Assembly: GCA_963922205.1 (NCBI GenBank)
Contig: CAWUHX010000262.1
Coordinates: 193,501 to 257,500, forward strand
DNA length: 64,000 nt
DNA from: Romanomermis culicivorax
Lineage: Eukaryota > Nematoda > Enoplea > Mermithida > Mermithidae
Reading direction: 5' to 3'
The notes under the pieces were generated by a model. That model was not told where the DNA came from and did not search any database. It saw only the letters and a list, made by a program, of their open reading frames with translations. The translations under genes and the position numbers were made by a program. Positions 46,352 to 57,233 of the stretch are shown here, piece by piece; the stretch's first letter is position 1, and every line of letters begins with the position of its first letter.

Positions 46352-48687
46352 GTACATTTTTCCTATTGAATCTTTGCTTAAGTTTTCCCCCAGATACTCT
46401 TTCAGTGCATAGCAAATTTTTAATAGCGCAAGCTTACTGATTAACAAATAGCTCAATATCTGATTGATAATTTCGACATTTCGATCCAAATCTTGCACTT
46501 GATACCAAGAAGGGCGTAGGTGGAATTTTTTCAAAAGGACGTAATTTTTTTTGATGGTCGTTATCTCAGGTAATAACATAGATGAAAGGAATTTAACGCA
46601 GTTTAGAGCATAATCTGAACGAGTCTATTATAATAGGATAATAAGTATATGGATCTCATTCTTCAGTCTAAAATTATGTATTCACCGTCTTTGAATTTAA
46701 AAATTCACGTTCACAACCTTTGAAAAACTTCAAGGAAGAAGACAAACATCATGAAGATTAATGAAAAAATTTTCGTTAAAACTCAAGCAGAATACCTAAG
46801 ATTAGCGCTTGAAAATGAAATGAGGTAGTTTGGTTGATAAAAACTATTGAATGGTAATTGATAAGCGTAAGAAGACACACTAACTTCCGCGCCGACTATA
46901 GACCTTCTAAAATGCGTCTTCTTTTCGTCTCGAATTTCCAAAATTTTTTCCTCATTGGGAACCATGCTAGCATTCATATTTTCACGAGTATAACACGCCA
47001 AAAGAAGACCCTGCCCCGGTACCCCTCATCCTACGCCCCTGCAAATCTGAGCCTGAAATTTATGATTTCTAAAAGAATTATTAAAATTATATTTTAAGTA
47101 GAGCTTCACACCGGGTACCCGGGTATACCCGGGTACAAAATGAAAACCATTACCCGGGTATACCCGGGTACACGGGTAATTCGGGTACCCGTTTTGTATC
47201 ACGTATAATATGTAGACTTGAGAGTAGAGGTGTATGCATAGTTTTTTTGGCCTTTTACAAGCAAAAATGGCTTGTCAGAATTTTTTGAGTCATGTGTTTG
47301 ATCATATCGAATACAGAAAAGATGCATTTTGGTGCATTTTAGAAGGTCATAATCTCAAAATTTTCCGGCGCTTGGCGCCGGTTATAACTTAAATAAGCAT
47401 TATTATTTATTTCCTAGCTCAGGCGCTGCTTCTAACATGTCTACCTTCATTTATCATTTAATCTTTAATAGTTTTAATCATCTTAAACGTATTATCTCAT
47501 GTTTTAATTGGTAATCTTCAATATTTCATCTTGATATTTAATGAAGATTCACATTTTTCCCTTGACACATTTTTTGAGAAAGATCAATACGTCAAGTCTG
47601 TAAACTTTTTGAAGTGATTATTCCTTTCTCAACGTAAAATCAATCCAAAAGCTTCATGGAAGTAGTTTTCGGAAACTTCTACTCTTCTTGCTCATATCTA
47701 TTTGGCCAAGTTCATTAGATTGTGTGAATAAATTAATGATTTTAAAATTTTTCAAACATGAAATTCCAGAAATTACGACTTTTGAACAGAAAATTCGAGA
47801 CTAATTCTTCAAACAAGTGGTTGGAAAATTGATTTTCCAGTATCGCAGAATGTCAATACCCAAAAAAATTTTCCTGCGTTTCAGGCAGGAAAGATTAATA
47901 GCTTTTTTGGGCTCTCACTTGTCATCATAGACGACTTAACAGTCGATTTCTCATGTAATTCAAAGTCATTATGTTCTTGGATAGTTTGCTGGAAAATTTT
48001 TTCCACAATGCTTGTAGATTAGACTTCGATCAAACTCAGAAATTTCAAATGTTTCCTGAATTTTAATGAATTAACGGCTCTAAAATGTTATTGAATAAAT
48101 GTTGAATGACATCTCTTTTTTGATCGATTGCCGTGATGCTCAATGTATACATTTCTTTAAAAAGTAACCTAGCATTGGAATTTATTCACGTATACTGATA
48201 TTATAAAATTGGCTTGCAAAAATTTGGAATGGCTTGTAAAATTTAAGGTCAACAAGCCACTTGACTTGTGACTCGTAGGTCAAAAACAACCATGGAGGTA
48301 TGCAAATTTTGCTTTGTCTCGTCAATAATATTGAGCTATCGTGATGTGATCTGTAGTATTTTGCAGCGTAGGTGCGTCGATGATGTGTATCAATCATCAT
48401 CTCTAGCATTATATTCGCAATATACCTACCTATGCAGCCTATTGTACACAACAACACAACCAGTGTTTCAACACAAGTGTTGAAAAATATTATGTAGCAG
48501 GGACTACGGAGTGTGTGTAATGCATCATTCTATTTTCACAGTGTATCTGTCTAATATTATATATGTACATTAACATTACAACTCATTTTAACATGTACCC
48601 GGGTAATTCGGGTACCCGGGTAATGAATAAACGGGTACCCGGGTACGAAATTTTTGTCGTGTGAAGCTCTAATTTTAAGGAACACAG
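46352..48687 (+). other. Gene 2 intron 3, mostly transposon
   Basis: 2.3 kb intron. 1573 bp of it is one TIR element (47099-48671). The remainder includes AT-rich DNA and a block (46830-46930) related to sequence near 55500-55590. No exon was found in it. Confidence 0.75.
47099..48671. mobile_element. TAGAGCTTCACAC hAT-like element, perfect 8 bp TSD
   Basis: 1573 bp, ends TAGAGCTTCACAC and GTGTGAAGCTCTA as perfect 13 bp inverted repeats. Flanked by ATTTTAAG on both sides (47091-47098 and 48672-48679). Subterminal GGGTACCCGGG palindromes lie within about 110 bp of each end. No transposase is recognised inside. The TAGAG start and 8 bp duplication fit hAT. A GC hairpin (47365-47381) lies inside. 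Confidence 0.92.
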
Positions 48688-49181
48688 ATTTTGAATTCGT
48701 TCCTGGAGATGTCACTTTTAATAGTCCCCAAGTCGTTAAACTACACAGGAACTGCTTCCCATTTTCTAATCCTCCATTTTTAGAAAGTGGCCTGTCCAAT
48801 TCTGAATTACCAAATTTTGTCGCCAAACGGTTTCCGCCGTTTATACGATATGGTAAGCGACCGATAGGCGGCTCGTCGAATGTTCTAGTCGGGTGCGGAA
48901 GTGGTCGAACGCTAGAAGATTTATTATATTGTTCGACTTTAGAAGCCGATCGTGATAAATTATTAGCCGAAAAAGAAAAATTGAACACCGAAACCATCAT
49001 GCTACGCGCAAAAACCGAAGCCTTAATTGCTAAAAAAGCTAAGTTAGAAACTGAGACGAACAATTTGATTATTCAACGTGTTAAACTGAAACATGAACTC
49101 AACGCCATGGGTTTGGACGTGGAAATAGTTAGTGTAGACGATGGACAAATAAGACCTGGAACGGAAATTGAGGATAGATGA
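48688..49181 (+). CDS. Gene 2 exon 4, coiled-coil C-terminus
   Basis: This exon is 494 nt including the TGA stop, entered in phase 1 (G plus AT gives Asp). Encodes DFEFVPGDVTFNSPQVV, a Pro/Phe/Arg-rich linker with a GGSSNVLVGCGSGRT segment, and a long amphipathic helix at residues about 252-306 (LEADRDKLLAEKEKL and onward, with Leu/Ile/Met spaced by charged residues). It ends in an acidic tail. Such Leu/Glu/Lys helices are dimerisation coiled coils in many DNA-binding and scaffold proteins; the function here is unknown. The acceptor is AACACAG, unusually close (16 bp) to the transposon end. Confidence 0.78.
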
Positions 49182-49384
49182 TACGGATATTCTGTCGTAC
49201 AAAAATACGTGTACGAATTTTCCCAGTATGTATATGTCGAATCTGTTGGAGAATTGTGAAGATAAGAATGTTTTGTCAAAAATATGCATTTTTAGTAAGA
49301 TGAGAAATCGCTTGAAAACTTAGAAAAAAGGACAACGGCTAAAGTGACTATAATGTATTCTCTTTTGTTGATTTTACTGGAACC

Positions 49385-49817
49385 CAGTGTTTTTTTTTGT
49401 ACTCGGTCCATTTGTACTAGTACAAACGATCTCTCAAAAACCGTTTGTACTCCAAAATTTGCGAAAAATTGCTGAAAAAAGAATTCATTGTAATAAAATG
49501 CAACAAACATGCTGTGAAATATGAATACGTTGGCTATTTCCACGAGACACATAAGAAGGCTACAAATTCAGACACATAAAACACTTGATCATGAGGCACA
49601 TAACATGCACTAGTGAAATACTCCACAAAAAGCTCTTATTATTATGCCACAGCTGCTACTTTGTCGTTTTCGATGTGGACGCATAACAAACAAGTCCTGC
49701 AAAGTCCATTGATACTGAATAGGTACTGACAGCTGTTGAGTTACAAAAAATTTTTTTGTCCAAATTTTTCGTTTGTACTCTGGACCGTTTCGTTTGTAAA
49801 GTACAAAAAAAACACTG
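49385..49817. mobile_element. CAGTGTTTTTTTTTGTAC TIR element, perfect 8 bp TSD
   Basis: 433 bp, ends CAGTGTTTTTTTTTGTAC and GTACAAAAAAAACACTG. Flanked by CTGGAACC at 49377-49384 and 49818-49825. Subterminal TTTGTACT motifs repeat in both orientations. Its inner AATAAA (49492-49497) is the first canonical poly(A) hexamer after gene 2, so the element may supply the 3' end of that transcript. Confidence 0.9.
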
Positions 49818-49825
49818 CTGGAACC

Positions 49826-52018
49826 ATTTATCCCTTCAATATTTGAGCTTTGCATTAAATTTGCGTCTACTTTTTAATACTTGAATGACTATGCTATTTG
49901 ATTCTAGGTTATGTAAAACTCTGACAATTTATAAACATCATTAGTACTAAAATGACTCAAAGTTGCCGCATAATCAGGATTCAAATTTTCAAAATCCGAT
50001 ATTCCCACGTTTTAAAACGCACCAAAATGCCCTTGATACATTTTTGAGGTTTGCTCTGAATTTGAAAAATAATTGTTCAATGATATAACCGGCGATTAGT
50101 GCCAGGGAAATTAGGATTTACAGCCTTTGAAACGCACAGCAATGCTATCATGTATGCATCCAGGTTTTTTTGGTTTGAAAACCAGAGGCCAATCGGCTCC
50201 TAGGCCTAAACTTTTAGGGGCCAAATTGAAATTTTGGGAGCCAAAAATTTTCAGTTGAAAAATATCATAAAATAGGCTTGCAACACCTGTGGAGCCTATA
50301 TAATTAAGTTATATATATAGATATTCAATCAGTTGATACGTGTTTAAAAAAATTACTCTTAAAAATTTGATTTCCAACCAGCGTTTTCGGTTAGAATCTT
50401 CTTTCTACATGTACAAAGATCGGCCGAGAAATCTTTGTGCAAAGAAAATTTGTTATGCAAAAAACACGATATTTCATTTATTTTTGTCCAAACCTTCTTC
50501 CAAGATAGCACTTGAGTTTATTTCCTTCTGACTTAAAAGTGTAGGATTTTGAAAATGCAGCTTCTGTTCTTATTATTGTTTCCTATATCTTTACGCAGCG
50601 AAATTTTTTTTAGATTTTGACACTCTAAAATTCTGGAAAATCATTTTAATGATAACTTTTAAATAAACATAGAAGGTTCGAAAACATGTATATATCATTT
50701 TACAAATAAAAAAATGTGTTCATACTTTCATAAGTTTGAAAAATTAAAATTAAACTTGAAATTTATGAAATTCACTTCCATTATGATCGTGAAATCAAAC
50801 CTGGCTCCATATTTAAAACAATGGTTACAAAAAATGGAAATATTGAGATTTTGATCTCTCAAATCCACCAATGTTTATCTTTTCCTTGTCCAACCCCCAT
50901 ATTTTCCCCTATTTCGAGAATTTTTCCCCAGAAAGTTTGATTTGTAGAAAAACAGTGAATAGAACAATTTGAAAAATTATAGAATGATGTCTCGGTGTTT
51001 TAAGATTTTGGAGCCTGTAAAACACTTACTTTAAACCTGAAATTGAATAAAATAACTATAATTCGCTAACGTATAAATAAATAAGTAAAAATTTTAGGGA
51101 CCAAAATGGCTCCTAGACCGAAAATTTTAGGAGCCATTTCTAAACTTTTAGGGGCCCAGGCCCCTAAAATGACTAAAATAAAGTCTGGATGCATCTCAAA
51201 GGTTTTTGGTTGGTCGAGTTGTAAAAGGTCTTTCCGGAGTATAATTGATACGAAGCGTAGGAAAAAATTAGAGATTTGGACCTCCTAGAATACATACGTA
51301 ATAAAAATAATGCTTAATTTTCATCTCGATACACTTGTATGACTTCTTAAAAGATTGTTCTGTCCTGTGTTGTAGTAGTGTATAATTATGCTTCGAGGAC
51401 AAGTGCTAGGAAATTTGGGATTTTAATTTTAAAAAGACAAGAAAATGCTCTGTTTTTGTTTGAAGAAATTTTGAGACTCTCTGAAAGCCACTTCAAAACT
51501 GTTTTATAACAAATTATGCCCAGTCGAATACATAACCCACACACAGCGCCTTGGTGTTTCGACCATTTAAAATTCACCAAAATGTATCTTTTTCATGCTC
51601 TTGTTCCTATTACCTTCTGTATACAAACTGCATTGCAGGTGTGTTCGTGCTTCTTCAGCTTCCGCTGTATAACCCAAATATCAGTTTCATCAGTTCAACT
51701 ATTTTATTATATTGAAATTATATTCACTTCAGCATTTTTCTAAATTCGATTCGTGTTTTATGAAGAGATTGTTGACCTCTGCAGAATCGACGTCAAATTC
51801 GTTATTTTACGCTTGACATGTATAATGACAAAAGCTTTTACTGTTTTTCTTCGATTTAATGTTGAAATTTGCTTTAAATAAACTTCCCATGTTTATTGTT
51901 GTTGCTCGAGTTTCCTCGCAAGATGTGCAGCACAGTATATTACAGTCGGACAATCAAACACATTTGTTCTAAGATCTTTGTATTTAACACTCGTTTTTAT
52001 ACTACAGAAATTATCCGG
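49826..52018. other. Intergenic DNA between gene 2 and RHBDD1
   Basis: Holds the GGCTCC-type element (50161-51187) and AT-rich DNA. A 5' untranslated exon of RHBDD1 probably lies just upstream of 52008, since a tttatactacag acceptor precedes the start codon by 11 bp, but I could not place it. Confidence 0.5.
50161..51187. mobile_element. GGCTCC-type TIR element with 8 bp TSD
   Basis: 1027 bp starting CAGGTTTTTTTGG and ending AAAATAAAGTCTG. Flanked by TATGCATC (50153-50160) and GATGCATC (51188-51195), seven of eight. Inner ends carry inverted AATCGGCTCCTAGG and GGCTCCTAGACC-type blocks. Confidence 0.8.
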
Positions 52019-52178
52019 ATGTCGAATCGGAGAAACCGCGTTTCCAATTTGGGTGTTTTACTTTTGGCTCATCAACTATTTACTACATCAAATGTTCCAC
52101 CGATTACATTATCAGTCATTTTGGCACAAGTTGCAATCTTTTTGGGATTTGTACCTTCTTTGGATGAAACAAAGATAG
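52019..52178 (+). CDS. RHBDD1: RHBDD1 exon 1 (start codon, first membrane segment)
   Basis: Encodes MSNRRNRVSNLGVLLLAHQL and a following hydrophobic run through FLGFVPSLDETKI. This corresponds to human MQRRSRGINTGLILLLSQI.. with NVPPITLS matching NIPPVTLA. It is 160 nt, leaving in phase 1 at GTAAGA. The basic N-terminus before the first transmembrane helix is typical of the ER-resident rhomboid RHBDL4. The ATG at 52019 gives the family's usual N-terminus. Confidence 0.93.
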
Positions 52179-52218
52179 GTAAGATGTTATGTTTCCTATT
52201 TAATTGATTGCTCGATAT

Positions 52219-52690
52219 CAGGCTTTTTTTGTCATTTTGGGTGCATGGGCCCTAAAAATTTGTAAATGGCTCGTAAAATTTCAGGTCTTGGAGCCATTTG
52301 GCTCCTTAAATTTTTATTTATACATATATTAAAGTGCATTATAGTTATTTTCATTCAATTTTAAATTTAAAGTTTGCAACACGAATAAAATTTCAATCGC
52401 TTTCCGCCGGATTTCATTCTATAATTCTTTGGATTTGTCTATCCATTGTTCTACACACAAATGAAACTTTTTTGGAAAAAAAATTTGAAAAAGGGAAAAA
52501 TATAGATTCGACAAGGAAAAAAATGAATTGTAATGCATTTAACAGGTCAAGATCTCAGTTTTCCAACTTTTACAAGCCAACTATTCGATATTCTTCAATT
52601 ACAAATTTTTGGCACCCAAAATTTAAATTTTTCCTTAAAATTCAGGCCTAGGAGCCGTTTGGCTCATGATTTTCAAAACAAAAAAGCCTG
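52219..52690. mobile_element. GGCTCC-type TIR element
   Basis: 472 bp, ends CAGGCTTTTTTTG and CAAAAAAGCCTG in inverted orientation, with inner GGAGCCATTTGGCTCC-like motifs. Flanking octamers do not match. Family members at 27353-28070 and 50161-51187. Confidence 0.7.
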
Positions 52691-52719
52691 GGGCTGGTGT
52701 CGTCGACGAGACTTCAGCT

Positions 52720-52890
52720 CTAGCTGAACTGCAGCTTAAGCTGTAGCTTAACCCTGTATACCATTCCCGTTAAGCTGCAGCTCAGCTGGAGCTTAACTCT
52801 GTGTATTATAACATTTTCGTTACGGTGCAGCTCAGCTGCAGCAATGGTATAACATATAGAGTTAAGCTGCAGCTCAGCTGGGGCTTGAGT
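52720..52890. repeat. AGCTGCAGCTCAGCTG palindromic cluster
   Basis: At least four blocks of AAGCTGCAGCTCAGCTG or its inverse, spaced by TTAACTCTGTGTATTATAAC-like spacers that also appear inverted. It can fold into nested hairpins. The strand symmetry suggests the arms of a small inverted-repeat element abutting the foldback element. Confidence 0.7.
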
Positions 52891-52929
52891 CTCCATGGTG
52901 AAACCGGTCCCTACTCCATATACACATGG

Positions 52930-54057
52930 TGTATTCCCATGTGAGCGATTCCCGAGTGAGCACTTCCCAAGTGAGCGAATTCCCGATCGAGCGATTCCCA
53001 TGTGGGCGATTCTCAATTGAGCGATTCCCAATTGAGCGAATTCCCAAGAGAGCGATTCCCATGTGAGCGATTCCCAATTGAGCGAATTCCCAAATGGACG
53101 ATTCCAAACAAGCGATCGAGAATGTATTAACACTTTCTTCATGTTTCCCTTCTTTACCTTATATGTTTCTTTGTTTTTTTCTCTGTTTTTTTCTGTGTAT
53201 TGTTTTTGTCTCTGCTTTCTTTTATTTTCGTTTTTCTTTTCATTTACTTTTTTCTTTTTTGCTCATGAAACAGCAAACTATAAGTTCTTATTTTTAATAA
53301 GCATAGTATCCCGTATAGTTCTTATACAATTCGGCACGCTCCATTTTCTACATTATTTTATCCTTTGCGATTTTTCTTCATTATTTTTCATCTTAGTTTT
53401 TTGCTTTCAATCTCTCCTAATTTTTTCTCTTTCGTTCTTTTTTCACATTTTTTTCTTTCTTTCTTGCTGCTTTCTCTATGTTGCTTCTTCTTTCTTGTCA
53501 CTGATGTTTTCTTTCTTTTTTAATGCCTTTCCACCTATTTTCACTTATTCTTAATGTCATCATTTTTGTTGACGTTTCCTCAAGCATGTCAAACTGTACT
53601 ATAATTATACAGGAGACTACGGCTATTTAAAATGACAACTTGTAATGTGTTGTTTCATGAGCAAAAAAGAAAAAGGTAGATGACAAGAAAAACGAAAAGA
53701 AAAGAAAGCAGAGACAAAAGATGAAAACTTTAAAACAAACATAAGCGAAAACATTAACAATACACCCTGAAAGCGAAAGAAAAATGAAATACATACAAAG
53801 AAAAATGTTAGGTAAAGCAAGAAAATATGAAGAAGGTGTTATTACATTCTCAATCGCTCGTTTGGAATCGCCCAATTGGGAATTCGCCCACTTGGGAATC
53901 GCTCACATGGGAATCGCTCAATAGGGAATTCGCTCACTTGGGAATCGCTCACATGGGAATCGTTCAATTGGGAATTCGCTCACTTGAGAATCGCTCACCT
54001 GGGAATCGCTCACTTGGAAATTGCTCACTCTGGAATCGCTCACTTGGGAATAGACCC
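52930..54057. mobile_element. Foldback element with patterned long inverted repeats
   Basis: Left arm (about 52930-53290) and right arm (about 53628-54057) are long inverted repeats around a 340 bp T-rich spacer. The outer part of each arm is an array of GAGCGATTCCCAAGT / GAGCGAATTCCCAATT units of about 15-18 bp. The 9 bp direct repeat TACACATGG flanks the whole (52921-52929 and 54058-54066). Long inverted repeats made of tandem subunits plus a 9 bp duplication are the hallmarks of Foldback/FB elements. Open frames across the arms simply follow the repeat. Confidence 0.85.
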
Positions 54058-54873
54058 TACACATGGCGGACGACAAAACTCTTTACGATCATCGTAGTAT
54101 ACGTTCCACTATGCACTACAGTGTATAATTTCTGAGTTCCCAATTTCATTGTTAATTTTGTTCGTCCATAAATTAAAATTTTCGAAATATTCCTGTGCCT
54201 GGTGTCTACCGATCTTATAACGTTACAATTTTATAATATACAATCCTAGGCCTGCCAAAGCCTAATATAATGTTAGAACTTAGTAACGTTTTGAGATGAC
54301 TGAACTCCAGAAAGCGTTGCAGCATGTTCGTGGGCTATTTATTTTAAAAAAATATGTCTTCATCCTAAGGTTTAATGTTATAGAAAATATGCAACAAATA
54401 GTATCATATGTTTGTTGAGCAATCTTAAACTCTTCAAGACGGTTTTGACGCTGAACTACCTATGCATTACTGCATCATGTTATCTAGATTTGCAAAGTTT
54501 GTATTTTGAACAAGTAATCTGACGAATATTCGGAATAAAATTTATCTTCTGTAGTCAGTAGTCGAAAAAAACCTCCGAAAATTCTGTAGGAACTTTCAGA
54601 CACTCAAGTTAGTGTTCGAGTTTTCTTCGTCAAGTCCACTGGCGTATTCTGATGCTTGCAATTTAAAAAACGAGGAAAATCATTACCGTCAAGTGGGTTA
54701 ACTTAGGACGGTGGGGTAACTTTGGTCAAAGTTTAATTGTCAGGTTTATAGAAGCTTGTTTGATATTGTTGATATAGAATAACACTTTCACCAATAGAGA
54801 GCTCATTCAATTTTTTTTTTTATATTCATCCAACAATATGTAACTTTTTTGCTGAAAAAGTATATGTGCGAAC

Positions 54874-55733
54874 CAGGGCCGTGCGCAGGTTTTTTTCATG
54901 GGGGGGCGGACTAGATTTTTTCACTGAATAGCCCCAGAAAATGTTGATCATACGCGGATATACTGTGTGCATCACCGTAATTTTCCTCGAAGATTTTTTC
55001 CACATGAGAACCGGAGTCAGAAACCTGCAAAAATGAGGAAAAAATTGAGAAAATTCTGGTTATGTTAGTCAAAATGGGCTAATGAAGAATATATTGGCGT
55101 TCTATAGAATGGTCCGGCGCGGAGCGCCGGAAAAATTTTTTGATTTTCACTTTCTAAAACGCTGGAAAATGAACCTTCATAACGTTGGGAAATAAATTAA
55201 AATCAGACTGATGAAGCGTAATTTGCCTCCCATTCCGGCGCGAAGCGCCGGAAAAATTTTCGGGTTTTTGTATTCTAAAACGCTGAAAAATAAATCTTTC
55301 CAACAGATAATTCGTGAACAAATGTTTTGAAATCGCGTTCTAGAGTAATGTCTTCAATTTCCACCTTCAATAAACGCAAAAGTTCAGATTGCAAACGTTT
55401 AAAAAATTCCAATCATCGAGGGAAAAAATTGAGAGACTTGATGAAAAATCTCTATTTTCGGCGACATAATTGACTGTAAACGATTAGAAAATGAAACCAG
55501 CTAGCTTGATTGATAGAAACTGTTGAGCATTAATTAGTAAGTCGAAGTAGATATGCTAACGGCCGCACCTGATATAATATAGTTATAATTATACCCATGA
55601 CCGGCGCGAAGCGCCGGAAAATTTTGAGATTTTGACCTTTTAAAGTCCACCAAAACGCATGTTTTCGGTTTAGAGTTACTGCCTCAATGGGGGGGGCGGC
55701 CGCCCCCCCCGCCCCCCCTTGCGCACGGCCATG
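54874..55733. mobile_element. CAGGGCCGTGCGCA hAT-like element, perfect 8 bp TSD
   Basis: 860 bp, ends CAGGGCCGTGCGCA and TGCGCACGGCCATG, flanked by GTGCGAAC on both sides (54866-54873, 55734-55741). G-rich and C-rich runs lie next to the ends. Three copies of a CCGGCGC..GCGCCGG hairpin lie inside (55114, 55235, 55601). CAGGGCCG is a common hAT start. Confidence 0.92.
55114..55617. repeat. Three GC hairpins CCGGCGCNNNGCGCCGG
   Basis: Perfect 7 bp stems with a 3 bp loop at 55114-55130, 55235-55251 and 55601-55617. Each is followed by AAAATTTT, then TTCTAAAACGCTG or CTTTTAAAG-type text. Similar hairpins occur at 47365-47381 and 37149-37164, and degenerate ones at 15193-15205, near 31437 and near 8344. 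Confidence 0.8.
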
Positions 55734-56220
55734 GTGCGAACTTATGTAATTTTTCGGCAACCACTGGACAAAATCGCGTTAAATTTGCCCCAGTCGATCC
55801 AGATAAAGCTAATCAATATGTTCTTAACATGTGTTTGCATGCTACCACAGATTTCCTGAAGTTGGGCATTTCATGTGATTCACATAACCGCGTTATTAAC
55901 GTCATTTTCCTTGCTGCTGAAATTTATGTTAGTTCGTGTTATCTCAGTGAATTTGCCATATTTTGATGGCTTTAATATCAATCAAAACAAAATTTGATAT
56001 TTTCAACTCGATGATTTTCGTTAAATTGTTATAAAATTGCAACAAATTATCGTAGAAAATTGATTTTTTTAAAACGTAGCTAGTGTCCAATGTTACCCAT
56101 CTAGATATGTTACTTTAGACGAAGTATGGTTTTTATTTAGATTTCTTTTAAAAACCGTGAATGTCCGTGGCGGGGTAACTTTAAACAGCATGATTTTAAA
56201 AAAATATTGTGTGACAGCTA

Positions 56221-57233
56221 CAGAGGTCCCCAAGGTCGAGAATTTAGGTAGGGGTAAAGTCGTAAATGAAATATGCCGTGACCTTTTTTTTGCTCCCAGT
56301 TTTTCTGCAGAGGGGGGTGTTGTAGTACTCTAACAACAAAACAATTCTCAAATTACAAGAATGAATGATGCCCCTACTTTACGCTTTTTATGGTCAAATA
56401 TCATTTACTATTTCAACCCTCTTTTTCCAGCTCCCAATCATGCAACTTGAATATACTAATTATACGCAGACAATGGTCACACTTTGAAGATTGTTGTGTC
56501 AACTGATTCCTGCACATTTCAAGAATCGTGCCCAACATACTTTTGGAGACATTATTTGAACCAGCATCTTCGGTAGTATGAGCTAATTCCATCACTGATT
56601 AGGGTTGGAATTGGAATGGAAAACTTCCACTTGAAAGTTCTGATGCTGAATGTGGCTATACTATTATTAATCCCATTGTATTATGAACCACGAGTTTGAA
56701 ACCAGGTACCACTCCTGATCCACATCAACGGACCTCGCATGTCTCAACTCATAGCAGGAAAGTATGCCACAGCTTGGGTAACCATATGCGCACAGAAGAC
56801 CCAATCCAAAAGCGGGGAAAAGGAAAAGAGAGCATGAAGAGGAAGAATTTTAAGAACATAATGTTTTTCTTCCCAAGGGGCGATTTTTTGATGAATCACA
56901 TATACATAATTCATTATTTGATCTCCCAATTATATATATATATATAATGATTTCCTACAAGTAGTATATATTAATGTGCTGATATCCTTTCCTGAAAATC
57001 GCTGTATGGCACAGAAGTTACATACTTTCCCATTATCATTTGCTCGATAAATGTGTCAAAAAGACCAGTGAGTAATTCCTCTCAAGCACACATTGTGCAA
57101 TTTTTCTCGAATTACTAAACCCTACTGAGGAGAGGATGAGGTCAACCAAAATTTTTTGCTGTAGTGAGCTGTATTTATGGGGGTATGAATTTCCAAATCT
57201 AAGACCGGGGTAACACCCCCATGGGGTGCTCTG
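56221..57233 (+). mobile_element. CAGAGGTCCCC hAT-like element, perfect 8 bp TSD
   Basis: 1013 bp, the same length and orientation as 24952-25964, flanked by GACAGCTA on both sides (56213-56220, 57234-57241). It contains the same interior blocks as the other long copies. Confidence 0.92.

Noticed and set aside
52720..54135. Long open frames rich in WESLTWESL, LGIAHLGIA or FFFSLFF patterns
   Set aside because: They follow the tandem units and T-rich spacer of the foldback element in all frames and are not genes.
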